Of a DNA stretch of 64,000 nucleotides, positions 17,618 through 31,656 are shown one piece after another. This DNA is from Weissella tructae (lineage in GTDB: Bacteria > Bacillota > Bacilli > Lactobacillales > Lactobacillaceae), in the NCBI RefSeq assembly GCF_000732905.1, contig NZ_CP007588.1, positions 434,001-498,000 on the forward strand. The letters run 5' to 3'. A program made the translations under genes and the position numbers. The notes beneath the pieces are model-generated. The model saw only the letters and a program-made list of their open reading frames with translations. It was not told the origin of the DNA and did not search any database. Within the stretch, counting starts at the first letter, position 1; every line of letters starts with the position of its first letter.

Positions 17618-17685
17618 TTGCGTGCGGTTACTGAATCGGGTAAAATAGTTAAATGCATTTATTAGTTGAGAGATAACTAATAAAT
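17618..17685 (+). promoter_or_regulatory. Promoter and operator-like inverted repeat before the TSUP permease
   Basis: TTGCGT (17618-17623), 17 bp, TAAAAT (17641-17646). Eleven bases further an 11-bp perfect inverted repeat, ATTTATTAGTT (17657-17667) and AACTAATAAAT (17675-17685), is separated by 7 nt. Its position over the transcription start and the lack of a T-run suggest a repressor site rather than a terminator (inference). Confidence 0.5.
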
Positions 17686-17714
17686 TTAAGTGATGATTGA
17701 ATGTGAGAATAAAA

Positions 17715-18614
17715 ATGACTGAAGAAATTATTTTAAATATCTTGAAATTTATCCTATTGGGCGCGTTAGTAGGAATCGGTGGGATTATTGTTTACCAAAT
17801 TCGTAAGCAAAAAATCAATGTACGTGAACGATTTGGAAAAGGATTTGTTATCGGACTATTCGCCGACTTTGGGGATACGTTAGGAATTGGCTCATTTGCG
17901 ACAACAACAACTATGTTTAAAGCAACAAAGTGGTTGGATGATGATCGTAAATTACCGGGGACAATGACAGTTGCGCATGCAATCCCAGTGTTTGTGGAAG
18001 CTTTATTGTTCTTGACGGCTGTTAAAGTAGAAGCATTGACACTTGTTTCAATGACCTTAGCCGCCGTAGTGGGAGCCTTTGTTGGAACCCGCGTGACGGC
18101 GAACTGGAATGTACGTAAGGTACAACGTTTCTTATCAATTGCTTTGGTTATTGCGGCGATTGCGATGTTGATTAAGTTGTTGTTCCACCCAGGAATGGAT
18201 GCATCAACGGATGTGCATGGTTTGCATGGTTGGTTGTTGGTTCTAGGGATTGGTGTTAACTTCTGTCTAGGAATCTTTATGACAATGGGATTAGGGAATT
18301 ATACGCCTGAATTGATTTTCTTCTCACTTGTGGGGATGAATCCGTTGGTGGCATTCCCAATCATGATGATGGACGCCGCCATGATTTTCATGACATCAGC
18401 GGTCGCGTTTATTCGTTCAGGTCGTGTCGAGTGGCGAGGAGTACCAGGAATCATCATTGGTGGTGTGATTGGTGTCTTGCTAGCGGTGCAAGTGGTGAAC
18501 TACATTGATGTGACTGTCTTATCATATTTGATTGTTGGTCTATCTGTTTACACAGCAAGTACATTGTGGCGTGATTCAAAGAAGCCACTGCCTGAAACAA
18601 CTGAAAATGTTTAA
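17715..18614 (+). CDS. TSUP (TauE/SafE) family permease
   Basis: A 299-residue membrane protein with about eight helices in two halves, as in PF01925 transporters that move sulfite, sulfoacetate or other organosulfur/organic anions. Recognisable segments are GLFADFGDTLGIGSFATTTT (the conserved first-half motif) and GIFMTMGLGNYTPELIFFSL (the matching second-half motif, GxxxxxxG-G-P), then VGMNPLVAFPIMMMDAAM. ATG 17715 follows GTGAGA; an upstream TTG (17697) is in frame but less likely. Possibly controlled by the inverted repeat over its promoter. Substrate unknown. Confidence 0.83.
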   Translation: MTEEIILNILKFILLGALVGIGGIIVYQIRKQKINVRERFGKGFVIGLFADFGDTLGIGSFATTTTMFKATKWLDDDRKLPGTMTVAHAIPVFVEALLFLTAVKVEALTLVSMTLAAVVGAFVGTRVTANWNVRKVQRFLSIALVIAAIAMLIKLLFHPGMDASTDVHGLHGWLLVLGIGVNFCLGIFMTMGLGNYTPELIFFSLVGMNPLVAFPIMMMDAAMIFMTSAVAFIRSGRVEWRGVPGIIIGGVIGVLLAVQVVNYIDVTVLSYLIVGLSVYTASTLWRDSKKPLPETTENV

Positions 18615-18617
18615 TCT

Positions 18618-18650
18618 AAAAAGTCCTGACACTGTTCGGGGCTTTTTTTG
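18618..18650 (+). terminator. Intrinsic terminator after the TSUP gene
   Basis: An 11-bp stem containing several G-U pairs (AAAAGTCCTGA against TTCGGGGCTTTT) and a seven-T tail. Confidence 0.85.
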
Positions 18651-18651
18651 A

Positions 18652-18660
18652 TGGTATACT
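18652..18660 (+). promoter_or_regulatory. Extended -10 promoter of the YigZ gene
   Basis: TGGTATACT, beginning immediately after the preceding terminator T-run and 27 bp before the ATG. Confidence 0.55.
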
Positions 18661-18686
18661 AAGTAAAAAGAAGTGGGAGAAAAGAG

Positions 18687-19367
18687 ATGGCCGAGAATGA
18701 ATATTTAAACTTAACGATAGCGCCGACTGTCGCTACGTGGGAACATGAGATTAAAAAGTCTCGTTTTATCTTAAATGTCGCCCGAATTAATTCAGAAGAA
18801 GAAGCGCGTGACTTTATTGCACGTATCAGTCAACAAGAACGGAAAGCAAACCATAATGTATGGACATACGTATTAGGTGAGCATGATGAAATCCAACGTT
18901 ACTCTGATGATGGTGAACCTGCTGGGACCGCAGGGGTACCCATGTTAGAAGTTTTGAAAAACAATCAAGTACACAATGTTGTTGCCGTTGTGACACGATA
19001 TTTTGGTGGGATTAAATTAGGCGCTGGTGGTTTAATTCGTGCCTACGCCGGTACCGTCGCTGATGGCTTGGTTGATGTTGGTCTTGTAGAATTAGTCGCT
19101 CGTCAAGCAGTCACAATCAGTGTGAGTTATAGCGCGTATGATTCATTAAAATACTGGTTGGATACGAATGACCATATCATTAATGATACGCAATATACGA
19201 CTGGGGTAGATATCACGGTTCCAGTCCTGCCGGCTGAAATGAGTGCATTCGAATCAGACATTAATGATTTGTTAGCGGGACAAGTGACCTTTACCAAAGG
19301 GGATGAGCAGATTTTCGAACTACCGTATGATCGGTCAGTGAGTGCTGCAACGTCATCGCTTAAATAG
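18687..19367 (+). CDS. YigZ/IMPACT family protein
   Basis: A 226-residue UPF0029/IMPACT-type protein. N-terminal domain: EIKKSRFILNVARINSEEEA, NVWTYVLGEHDEIQRYSDDGEPAGTAG (split here for length), VVAVVTRYFGGIKLGAGGL and IRAYAGTV, the classic Impact_N motifs. The C-terminal part is the smaller DUF1949-type domain (about residues 140-200). Eukaryotic IMPACT proteins modulate translation control; the bacterial role is not settled, with a link to RNA or ribosomes proposed from structure. Monocistronic; GTGGGAG lies before ATG 18687. Confidence 0.9.
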   Translation: MAENEYLNLTIAPTVATWEHEIKKSRFILNVARINSEEEARDFIARISQQERKANHNVWTYVLGEHDEIQRYSDDGEPAGTAGVPMLEVLKNNQVHNVVAVVTRYFGGIKLGAGGLIRAYAGTVADGLVDVGLVELVARQAVTISVSYSAYDSLKYWLDTNDHIINDTQYTTGVDITVPVLPAEMSAFESDINDLLAGQVTFTKGDEQIFELPYDRSVSAATSSLK

Positions 19368-19430
19368 ATTGTTGTTGGAATACTGTCATTTTTGTTGTTC
19401 ACCAACAAGGTAGAGATAAATATAGATATC

Positions 19431-19467
19431 AAAAAAGGCTTCGATGCACATGCACCGAAGCCTTTTT
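19431..19467. terminator. Bidirectional terminator between yigZ-like and MFS genes
   Basis: GGCTTCG-A-TGC pairs with GCA-C-CGAAGCC around ACAT, flanked by an A-run on the left and T-run on the right, so it can act on both strands between convergent genes. Confidence 0.88.
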
Positions 19468-19482
19468 GTATAAGTTAATAAT

Positions 19483-20706
19483 TTAGAGTGGTTGATTAAA
19501 ATCGATATTAGCTGTTAATCTTCTAAATACTGTTGCGGTTAGTGCAACTAAGATTGCACCAGCGATAAAAATACCAGGATAACCAAACTGGATTGCAACG
19601 ACTGTTCCAATCATGGGACCAATCACGGCACCCAAAGCTTGGAAGGATTGATTGTATGCAAAGACACGGCTGGTGATTTCACGAGGCGTTGTTTTTGACA
19701 GTAGGGTTTGAACAGCCGGCAACATTGTTGCATCTGAAATCCCAATCAAGAAACGGAACAATGCCAATTGCCAAACGGCGGTGACGAAGGCAGTCGGAAT
19801 TAGAATTAAGATGGCTGCTAAGAATCCAGCCATAATCATACGTTGTGTTCCGATGCGATCACCTAAGGCACCGAATTTTGGTGCGACAAGTAATGTAGCG
19901 ATACCTGGCATCGCCGCAACCACCCCGGCTAAGAATGTGACGCTAACTGGGGTCGTGTTTAGTTCGCGGACAAACAATGAAATAATCGGTGTGATTGAAA
20001 AATTGACAATCTGAATCATCATCGTCGTAAAACACAGCCCTAAGGTTAGGCGTGCATGTGGTAATTTAGTGACAATTTGTTTGAATGATGGTGCATCTTC
20101 TTTCGCCGTAGGGGTAAAGTTCTCTTTAATACCGAATAGAACGAGTAAGAACACACAGAAGAAAATGATACTTGTAACAAAGAACGTCATACGGAAGCCA
20201 GTAAGACTGGCCAAGGTACCTCCGACAAAGGGACCGATTAATTGACCGGCAGTAGTACCTGTGACAATAACTCCCATAGCATACCCAGCATGATCTTTTG
20301 GTGTTTGGGTTGCGACTAATGCTGTTGCGTTTGAGATGAAACCACCAAACACACCTTGAATGGCACGTAATGCAAGAAGTTGCCAAACGTCAGTGACGGT
20401 TCCCATCAAAGCGAAAATAATTGCCATTCCAAGGGATGCACGTAATAGCATTAATTTACGACCTTTGGCATCAGCCAAACGTCCCCAGAGTGGTGCAGTA
20501 AATGCAGTGGTCAGAAATGCAATAGCAAAAGTTGCGGCGCTATAAAAATTCAATTGGTTGGTTGAGAATGACCCTAATGTATCAATATAGAGTGATAAGA
20601 AGGGCATCACTTCACTAAATCCAATCCCGATCATGAAAACACCAAACCATAAAATCATCAAGTTTTTTTGCCAAAGCTCAGTGGGTCTTTCGCGATGTTT
20701 CAACAT
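19483..20706 (-). CDS. MFS transporter, drug-efflux (DHA1) type
   Basis: A 407-residue, 12-helix major facilitator. After the short basic N-terminus come helix 1 (NLMILWFGVFMIGIGFSEVM) and the loop 2-3 signature APLWGRLADAKGRKLMLLRA (GxLaDrxGrkxxl). Motif C-like antiporter glycines lie in helix 5 (MGVIVTGTTAGQLIGPFVGG), and a second-half equivalent, APKFGALGDRIGTQRMI. These point to proton-driven efflux of drugs or other small molecules. ATG at 20704-20706 is set by GGAGG 5 nt before it; the frame continues 12 nt upstream to a TTG that overlaps that SD. Monocistronic on the minus strand, divergent from guaB. Substrate unknown. Confidence 0.87.
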   Translation of the reverse strand: MLKHRERPTELWQKNLMILWFGVFMIGIGFSEVMPFLSLYIDTLGSFSTNQLNFYSAATFAIAFLTTAFTAPLWGRLADAKGRKLMLLRASLGMAIIFALMGTVTDVWQLLALRAIQGVFGGFISNATALVATQTPKDHAGYAMGVIVTGTTAGQLIGPFVGGTLASLTGFRMTFFVTSIIFFCVFLLVLFGIKENFTPTAKEDAPSFKQIVTKLPHARLTLGLCFTTMMIQIVNFSITPIISLFVRELNTTPVSVTFLAGVVAAMPGIATLLVAPKFGALGDRIGTQRMIMAGFLAAILILIPTAFVTAVWQLALFRFLIGISDATMLPAVQTLLSKTTPREITSRVFAYNQSFQALGAVIGPMIGTVVAIQFGYPGIFIAGAILVALTATVFRRLTANIDFNQPL

Positions 20707-20738
20707 GGGTGCCTCCAATTTTTTTAATTATTAGTAAT

Positions 20739-20767
20739 AGTGTAGGCTTTTTTGCTTTAAACAACAA
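20739..20767 (-). promoter_or_regulatory. Promoter of the MFS transporter gene
   Basis: On the minus strand TTGTTG (20762-20767), 17 bp, TACACT (20739-20744), about 33 bp before the ATG. Confidence 0.5.
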
Positions 20768-20796
20768 GTTATAGTCTAAATTGGCTGAAAAAATGC

Positions 20797-20824
20797 TTGC
20801 AAAATGATGAAAACAAGGTAATAT
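20797..20824 (+). promoter_or_regulatory. Promoter of guaB leader transcript
   Basis: TTGCAA (20797-20802), 16 bp, TAATAT (20819-20824). Transcription would begin near 20831, about 18 nt before the aptamer-like element and about 190 nt before the guaB ATG. Confidence 0.6.
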
Positions 20825-20843
20825 GTGTAACAAGACTTTTTAA

Positions 20844-22172
<1,329 letters not shown>

Positions 22173-22196
22173 TTTGTGTCATTCATAATTAATATT

Positions 22197-22235
22197 TAAA
22201 AAGGTTGTCGCATATCATTGCGATAACCTTTTTTT
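22197..22235 (+). terminator. Intrinsic terminator after guaB
   Basis: AAAAGGTTGTCGCA pairs with TGCGATAACCTTTT (one G-U), loop of about 6 nt, T-run. Confidence 0.92.
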
Positions 22236-22274
22236 CTTAGGTTTAGGTGATTATCTTCGTTTAAACTTAATATC

Positions 22275-22283
22275 TGCTATAAT
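22275..22283 (+). promoter_or_regulatory. Extended -10 promoter of ruvAB
   Basis: TGCTATAAT with TATAAT at 22278-22283; no good -35. Confidence 0.62.
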
Positions 22284-22320
22284 TAGAGTATCTGAATTTA
22301 TATGTTGAAGGGAAATACAC

Positions 22321-22917
22321 ATGTACGAATATCTAAAAGGAACCATTGAAGCAGTTACGCCCAGTTATATTGTTGTGGACGTTAGTGGGGTCGGTTACCG
22401 TGTTATGACGGCAAATCCGTATGTCTTTACACAAGAACAAACAACAATCGTATATGTTGAACAAATTGTACGTGAAACTGAACAAACGCTATATGGTTTT
22501 GCGACATCTGATGAAAAAGTATTATTCCAAAAGTTGATGGCGGTATCGGGGATTGGACCTAAGTCAGCATTGGCTATTCTAGCCAGTAATGATCATTCTG
22601 GTTTAGTACAAGCCATTATTGATAATAACGTGACATTCTTGACGAAGTTCCCGGGGATTGGAAAAAAGACAGCGCAACAAATTATTTTGGACCTACAAAA
22701 TAAGTTAGCTGATTTGCCATTCCAGAGTAACGTTGAAATTACATTAGATGTGCCTAAGGTAGAAGTAGCAGACGGTGCATTAGGGGAAGCGATGTTAGCG
22801 TTGGAAGCGTTGGGATATGCGAAGCGTGATTTGAAGCAAGTTGAAAAGCAATTAAGTAAAATGGATTTTGCGGTTACTGCGGAATATGTCAGTGCCGGAT
22901 TGAAACTATTACAATAG
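22321..22917 (+). CDS. ruvA: Holliday junction branch migration protein RuvA
   Basis: A 198-residue RuvA. Domain I is an OB fold (MYEYLKGTIEAVTPSYIVVD, GVGYRVMTANPYVF), domain II has tandem helix-hairpin-helix motifs (LMAVSGIGPKSALAILA and FLTKFPGIGKKTAQQIILDL), and domain III (about residues 150-198) contacts RuvB. A RuvA tetramer holds the four-way junction for the RuvB motors. GAAGGG precedes the ATG. ruvB starts 9 bp after its stop. Confidence 0.96.
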   Translation: MYEYLKGTIEAVTPSYIVVDVSGVGYRVMTANPYVFTQEQTTIVYVEQIVRETEQTLYGFATSDEKVLFQKLMAVSGIGPKSALAILASNDHSGLVQAIIDNNVTFLTKFPGIGKKTAQQIILDLQNKLADLPFQSNVEITLDVPKVEVADGALGEAMLALEALGYAKRDLKQVEKQLSKMDFAVTAEYVSAGLKLLQ

Positions 22918-22926
22918 AGGTGAGTG

Positions 22927-23925
22927 ATGACAGAAGACTTATTGCGGGATGTATCCGCCGATATAGAAGAAAAATCATTACGTCCGACACGTCTAAGTCA
23001 GTATATTGGACAGCCTGCCTTGAAAAAGCGCATGAATATTTATATTGAAGCTGCCAAGCAACGTGCTGAACCATTGGATCATGTGTTGTTTTATGGACCA
23101 CCTGGTTTGGGTAAAACAACCATTGCGATGATTATCGCAAATGAAATGGGGGTTAATATTCGAACAACGACGGGTCCAGCTATTGAAAAGTCTGGTGACT
23201 TACTAGCGCTATTGAATGAATTGGCACCAGGGGATGTTCTGTTTATTGATGAAATCCATCGTTTGCCAAAAACGGTTGAGGAAATGTTGTATTCAGCCAT
23301 GGAAGATTTCTACGTGGATATCATTGTTGGTGAAGGGCCAACTGCACATCCTGTGCATTTCCCATTACCTCCATTCACATTGATTGGTGCAACAACGCGT
23401 GCGGGGATGTTATCACAACCATTGCGAGACCGTTTTGGTATCGTTGAACATATGAATTATTATTCTATGGAAGAATTAGCAGAAATTGTGACCCGTTCGG
23501 CGGAAGTGTTCGGAACTGAGATTCAACCAGAAGGGGCATTGGCCTTGGGGCGCCGTTCACGTGGGACCCCTCGAATTGCAAATCGCTTATTACGACGTGT
23601 TCGTGACTTTGCAATGGTGCAAGGCTTAGATGTGATTGATAATCGTATTGTTGATTTCGCATTAGAGATGTTGAAAGTAGATAGCCGTGGATTAGATCAA
23701 GTGGATCATAAGATTTTGCGAACAATGATTGACTACTATCAAGGTGGTCCCGTAGGTATTAATACGATTGCCGCTAATGTTGGTGAAGAAGTAGATACCA
23801 TTGAATCAATGTATGAACCTTATCTGATTCAAATTGGTTTCTTGCAACGCACACCCCGAGGGCGTGTAGTGAGTCCAGAGGTGTACGCTCATTTGAATCT
23901 ACCATTACCTGCGACGCCGAAATAA
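22927..23925 (+). CDS. ruvB: Holliday junction branch migration ATPase RuvB
   Basis: A 332-residue AAA+ motor. It shows [19 protein letters not shown], Walker [14 protein letters not shown] (about residue 60), Walker [29 protein letters not shown] (sensor 1/arginine-finger region), and a C-terminal winged helix ([20 protein letters not shown]) followed by [15 protein letters not shown] three bases upstream is in frame; ATG 22927 fits the GAGGTGAG spacing better. Second gene of the ruvAB operon; no clear terminator was found after it. Confidence 0.96.
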   Translation: MTEDLLRDVSADIEEKSLRPTRLSQYIGQPALKKRMNIYIEAAKQRAEPLDHVLFYGPPGLGKTTIAMIIANEMGVNIRTTTGPAIEKSGDLLALLNELAPGDVLFIDEIHRLPKTVEEMLYSAMEDFYVDIIVGEGPTAHPVHFPLPPFTLIGATTRAGMLSQPLRDRFGIVEHMNYYSMEELAEIVTRSAEVFGTEIQPEGALALGRRSRGTPRIANRLLRRVRDFAMVQGLDVIDNRIVDFALEMLKVDSRGLDQVDHKILRTMIDYYQGGPVGINTIAANVGEEVDTIESMYEPYLIQIGFLQRTPRGRVVSPEVYAHLNLPLPATPK

Positions 23926-24204
23926 TTGAAATAATTAACGAAGCTAACTCTTTTATAGAAAGAACAGTATAGTTGGCGTGTATCACTAATGCGAAGTACT
24001 CGTACGATAAATACATCTATGGCCCATAGGTGAATCATGTAATCGTTTAAGGTCATCTTGATATGATAGGTTTGTAGTCCTTGAGGTGTTGATAATCTAA
24101 ATGGGACATGAGTGCAGGATAACGGCAGAATACTGGTTCTTTTCGGTTTAAGATGCGATGTTTGTGCCTCAATAACAAAAAAATAAAACTTTTTAACAAA
24201 ACGC
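23926..24204. other. Upstream region of the rrn operon
   Basis: About 280 bp without a supportable gene. No good terminator for ruvB was found. The last 30 bases are A/T-rich (AAAAAAATAAAACTTTTTAA), as expected for an UP element just ahead of the strong P1 promoter at 24205. Confidence 0.4.
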
Positions 24205-24233
24205 TTGACGATTGCTTGCCAGCGCGGTATATT
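24205..24233 (+). promoter_or_regulatory. Strong promoter P1 (tRNA-Gly and rrn operon)
   Basis: TTGACG (24205-24210), 17 bp, TATATT (24228-24233), preceded by an A/T-rich tract resembling an UP element. The start would be near 24240, about 45 nt before tRNA-Gly. Confidence 0.85.
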
Positions 24234-24285
24234 ATTACTTGTCCTTCAGACGAGCAGTCAGATGCGACCGAGTTAAAACGTTTTT

Positions 24286-24357
24286 GCGGATGTAGTACAA
24301 TGGCTAGTGCTCCAGCCTTCCAAGCTGGGAATGCGGGTTCGATTCCCGTCATCCGCT
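24286..24357 (+). tRNA. tRNA-Gly (TCC anticodon)
   Basis: A 72-nt cloverleaf: acceptor GCGGATG/CATCCGC, anticodon loop CTTCCAA with TCC, T arm GCGGGTTCGATTCCCGT, discriminator T. CCA is not encoded. It lies between the two rrn promoters, an unusual place for a tRNA relative to 16S. Confidence 0.95.
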
Positions 24358-24399
24358 TTGCAGAAATGCAAACGAATGAAAAAACTTCAAAATAAGTTG

Positions 24400-24428
24400 T
24401 TGACATTCGTATCATACCGAGGTATGAT
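24400..24428 (+). promoter_or_regulatory. Strong promoter P2 of the rrn operon, -10 inside a palindrome
   Basis: Perfect TTGACA (24400-24405), 17 bp, TATGAT (24423-24428). The -10 is the right end of an 18-bp palindrome, ATCATACC-GA-GGTATGAT (24411-24428). Confidence 0.88.
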
Positions 24429-24475
24429 AATTAAGTTGTCTCAGGGAGACGTCAGTCAAACGAAACAACGAAGTA

Positions 24476-24540
24476 GATCATTGAAAACTGAATATCGTTT
24501 CGATGTAACAAATGTGTAGGTCGACCAACTATTAGTTGGT
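24476..24540 (+). other. 16S leader: boxA-like element, processing stem and hairpin
   Basis: GATCATTGAAAACTGAAT resembles the boxA-like anti-termination element and recurs as GATCTTTGAAAACTGAAT before 23S. Bases 24483-24522 are largely complementary to 26212-26247 downstream of 16S, forming the RNase III processing stem of the 16S precursor. A hairpin GACCAACT/AGTTGGTC follows at about 24523-24541. Confidence 0.75.
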
Positions 24541-24621
24541 CCAAACATTTGCGAAGTCAATTCGCTAGTAAATTCGTTTAACATCTGTTAAACAACAAAA
24601 AATTGAGTTATACTCAAACTT

Positions 24622-26202
<1,581 letters not shown>

Positions 26203-26287
26203 AAATCGGAAACCTACACATTCGCATTGAAACGATATTTAGTTTTGAGTGGTTTACACTCAATGTAATAGACGAGAGAAGAACCTC

Positions 26288-26361
<74 letters not shown>

Positions 26362-26367
26362 TTCTAC

Positions 26368-26440
26368 GGGGAATTAGCTCAGCTGGGAGAGCACCTGCTT
26401 TGCAAGCAGGGGGTCATCGGTTCGATCCCGATATTCTCCA
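26368..26440 (+). tRNA. tRNA-Ala (TGC anticodon)
   Basis: A 73-nt cloverleaf 6 bp after tRNA-Ile: acceptor GGGGAAT/ATTCTCC (one G-U), anticodon loop TTTGCAA with TGC, discriminator A. Confidence 0.97.
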
Positions 26441-26461
26441 TTGCCACTCACGTGGCAGTGA

Positions 26462-26642
26462 CTTAGATCTTTGAAAACTGAATAATATTGTAAATTTTAA
26501 ATTCATTTCAAATTAATTATTTAATTAAATTGAGCCGAAAAAAATACACCGCGTAATTTTTTTGAGTTTTTTTAAATTTAGTTTAAATCGCATGTGGCCT
26601 TGAGCCACATACTCAAACTTGAATCATCAACGTAAGTTGATA
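26462..26642 (+). other. 16S-23S spacer: boxA-like repeat and 23S processing stem
   Basis: TTGAAAACTGAATAATATTG (26471-26490) is complementary to 29611-29630 after 23S, forming the 23S precursor stem. The rest of the spacer is A/T-rich with a small GTGGC/GCCAC-type hairpin near 26592-26610. Confidence 0.7.
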
Positions 26643-29560
<2,918 letters not shown>

Positions 29561-29665
29561 TTGAACAAAACGTGGTGTTAAGGCTCAAAAATAAATGATT
29601 TAAAACTTGACAATGTTATTCAGTTTTGAGATAATTAAATCTCGTACTGCTAATTAAATAGCACG

Positions 29666-29781
29666 TGTTGTGATGATGGCATTGAGGCCACACCTGTTCC
29701 CATACCGAACACAGAAGTTAAGCTCAATAGCGCCAAAAGTAGTTGGGGGATCGCCCCCTGCGAGGATAGGACATCGCAATG
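29666..29781 (+). rRNA. rrf: 5S ribosomal RNA
   Basis: About 116 nt with TGATGGCATTGAGGCCACAC, CCCATACCGAACACAGAAGT and GCGCCAAAAGTAGTTGGGGG; the 5' and 3' ends pair as helix I. Ends are approximate. Confidence 0.94.
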
Positions 29782-29786
29782 CATCT

Positions 29787-29859
29787 GGACGTTTAGCTCA
29801 GCTGGGAGAGCACCTGCCTTACAAGCAGGGGGTCACAGGTTCGATCCCTGTAACGTCCA
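29787..29859 (+). tRNA. tRNA-Val (TAC anticodon)
   Basis: A 73-nt cloverleaf 5 bp after 5S: acceptor GGACGTT/AACGTCC, anticodon loop CTTACAA with TAC, discriminator A. It is the last gene of the rrn operon. Confidence 0.96.
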
Positions 29860-29864
29860 TCCTG

Positions 29865-29891
29865 AAACCACTCCTTGTGAGTGGTTTTTTT
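29865..29891 (+). terminator. Intrinsic terminator of the rrn operon
   Basis: AAACCACTC (29865-29873) pairs with GAGTGGTTT (29879-29887), loop CTTGT, T-run. Confidence 0.93.
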
Positions 29892-30114
29892 GTATCTTAA
29901 TACATAGTCATTTGTCCTAAAATGATGAAGGACTTTAATAAAATGTGGTTAGTGTTCTGTTCATAACTTGTAATATTTGTTAAACTTAATAGAAGACATC
30001 TGTCCAGTGATTGCGGAAAAATGTTTAATATATTTTCGCACCGAAGTTATGGAAAACTATGGTTACAACAAAGTAAATTCACGTTAATTTTAAAACCCTT
30101 GGAGGATTTTATTC

Positions 30115-30435
30115 ATGAGTCAACAACTACTATTGATCGCGCTTTTGTTTGGAGCAATGTACTTCTTTTTGATCCGTCCACAAAAGAAGCAACAAGCTAA
30201 GCACCAAGAAATGATGAGCAACATCAAGCCAGGTACACATATTATTACTATTGGTGGATTGCATGCAACAATCGATTCAATCAGCGAAGACCGTAAGACT
30301 GTTTCTTTGGACGCTGATGGAACATTCTTGACATTCGAAATGTCTGCTATCCGTACAGTTGTTGCGGAAGCGCCTGTTTCTGAAACTGTTGTGGAAGAAG
30401 AAGTGACTGTTGTCGAAGACACAGAAGAAAAGTAA
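30115..30435 (+). CDS. yajC: Preprotein translocase subunit YajC
   Basis: A 106-residue Sec accessory protein. One N-terminal helix (LLLIALLFGAMYFFLIRP, residues 4-21) runs straight into the signature RPQKKQQAKHQEMMSNIKPG, and a small beta domain (ITIGGLHATIDSISEDRKTV) precedes an acidic tail (VVEEEVTVVEDTEEK). YajC forms a complex with SecDF; no secD/secF is nearby here. GGAGG lies about 10 nt before ATG 30115. Between the rrn terminator and this gene are about 220 bp without a clear promoter. Confidence 0.93.
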   Translation: MSQQLLLIALLFGAMYFFLIRPQKKQQAKHQEMMSNIKPGTHIITIGGLHATIDSISEDRKTVSLDADGTFLTFEMSAIRTVVAEAPVSETVVEEEVTVVEDTEEK

Positions 30436-30445
30436 TTCTTGAGAA

Positions 30446-30476
30446 TTCAAAGTCATAAGTGGCTTTGGATTTTTTT
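30446..30476 (+). terminator. Intrinsic terminator after yajC
   Basis: CAAAGTC (30448-30454) pairs with GGCTTTG (30461-30467, one G-U), loop ATAAGT, then seven Ts. Confidence 0.75.
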
Positions 30477-30493
30477 GTTTAATGAGGTATGTT

Positions 30494-31609
30494 ATGGCAG
30501 ATTTGTTTGAAATTCCAATTCAATTAGAAACGAATAAATCCATCATTCATATTGATATGGATGCTTTTTATGCGCAAGTAGAAATGCGTGATCATCCGGA
30601 ATATCGAGATCAAGCAGTCATATTAGCTAATGACCCACGTAAAAATGGACATAGGGGTGTTGTGGCAACGGCAAATTATCATGCTCGAGCGCTAGGTGTT
30701 CATTCAGCAATGAATGCAAATGAAGCCTTGAAATTAGCACCAGATGCATTGTTTGTGGCGCCTGACTTCCCAAAATATCAAGCTGTATCCGCTGAAGTTC
30801 ATGAAATATTCCACCGGGTGACAGAAAAAGTAGAGCCAGTCGCTTTCGACGAAGCCTATTTAGATATCAGTGATTTAAAGGATGAACCAATAGAGATTGC
30901 GCATCAGTTACAACAAACAATCTATGATGAATTGTCGTTAACCTGTTCGGTGGGGATTTCATTTAATAAGTTCTTAGCTAAATTAGCATCAGAGCATAAC
31001 AAACCAGCTGGGCTAACGTATATTGAAGCAGATGATATTCGGGCCTTTTTAGACCCATTACCGATTGAGGACATTCGTGGAATTGGTAAAAAGACAGCTG
31101 AAAAAATGTATGCGCAAGACATTAAAACAGGTTATGATTTGTTTCAAATGGCCCAAAGTGATTTGACCAACCAATTCGGTAAAATGGGTTTTATTCTATA
31201 TCAACGTATACGAGGTATGGACTCCGGTGTTGTCGAGTGGGAGCGTGAACGTAAATCCATTGGTAAAGAACATACGTATGGATCAGTGGTGGATACTGAG
31301 GATGAAGTCCTACAAGAACTAAAGCTAATTGCGACAGAATTATCAGAAAATCTCAATCGTAAAAAGATGCATGGGAAAACATTAGTGCTTAAAGTACGTA
31401 GTGATTCGTTTATCACAAAAACACATCGATTAACATTGCCAGACGTCATTGAAGCCGATCCGTATGTTATTTGGCGATTGGCACAAGATATTTGGGAAGA
31501 TTTAGGAGGTTATCAAGAACCGTTACGGTTGATTGGATTAACCATGACGAATCTAACTCCTATAACCTTTAAAAATATTAGCCTTCCTTTGTATGAGGAG
31601 GGCCCTTGA
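30494..31609 (+). CDS. dinB: DNA polymerase IV
   Basis: A 371-residue Y-family translesion polymerase. It shows IIHIDMDAFYAQVEMRD (first catalytic Asp), VVATANYHARALGVHSAM (nucleotide-binding Arg/Tyr region), PVAFDEAYLDIS (the DE pair; usual SIDE reads AFDE), SVGISFNKFLAKLASEHNKP, and a helix-hairpin-helix near IEDIRGIGKKTAEKM. The little-finger domain occupies about 240-350. There is no obvious beta-clamp pentapeptide. ATG 30494 follows GAGGT; an in-frame ATG at 30482 overlaps that SD. The extended -10 of the next operon starts right after its stop. Confidence 0.94.
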   Translation: MADLFEIPIQLETNKSIIHIDMDAFYAQVEMRDHPEYRDQAVILANDPRKNGHRGVVATANYHARALGVHSAMNANEALKLAPDALFVAPDFPKYQAVSAEVHEIFHRVTEKVEPVAFDEAYLDISDLKDEPIEIAHQLQQTIYDELSLTCSVGISFNKFLAKLASEHNKPAGLTYIEADDIRAFLDPLPIEDIRGIGKKTAEKMYAQDIKTGYDLFQMAQSDLTNQFGKMGFILYQRIRGMDSGVVEWERERKSIGKEHTYGSVVDTEDEVLQELKLIATELSENLNRKKMHGKTLVLKVRSDSFITKTHRLTLPDVIEADPYVIWRLAQDIWEDLGGYQEPLRLIGLTMTNLTPITFKNISLPLYEEGP

Positions 31610-31612
31610 ATA

Positions 31613-31621
31613 TGTTATACT
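31613..31621 (+). promoter_or_regulatory. Extended -10 promoter of the nrnA-cshB operon
   Basis: TGTTATACT, four bases after the dinB stop and 36 bp before the next ATG. Confidence 0.55.
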
Positions 31622-31656
31622 TAATAGAATTTTATTAAGTAAAGGAATTAAAAATT

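Noticed and set aside
17591-17665. 24-codon ORF (starts MAQTSCMKGL) before the TSUP gene
   Set aside because: The G-rich SD is too close to the ATG, and the ORF covers the better supported promoter and half of the inverted repeat.
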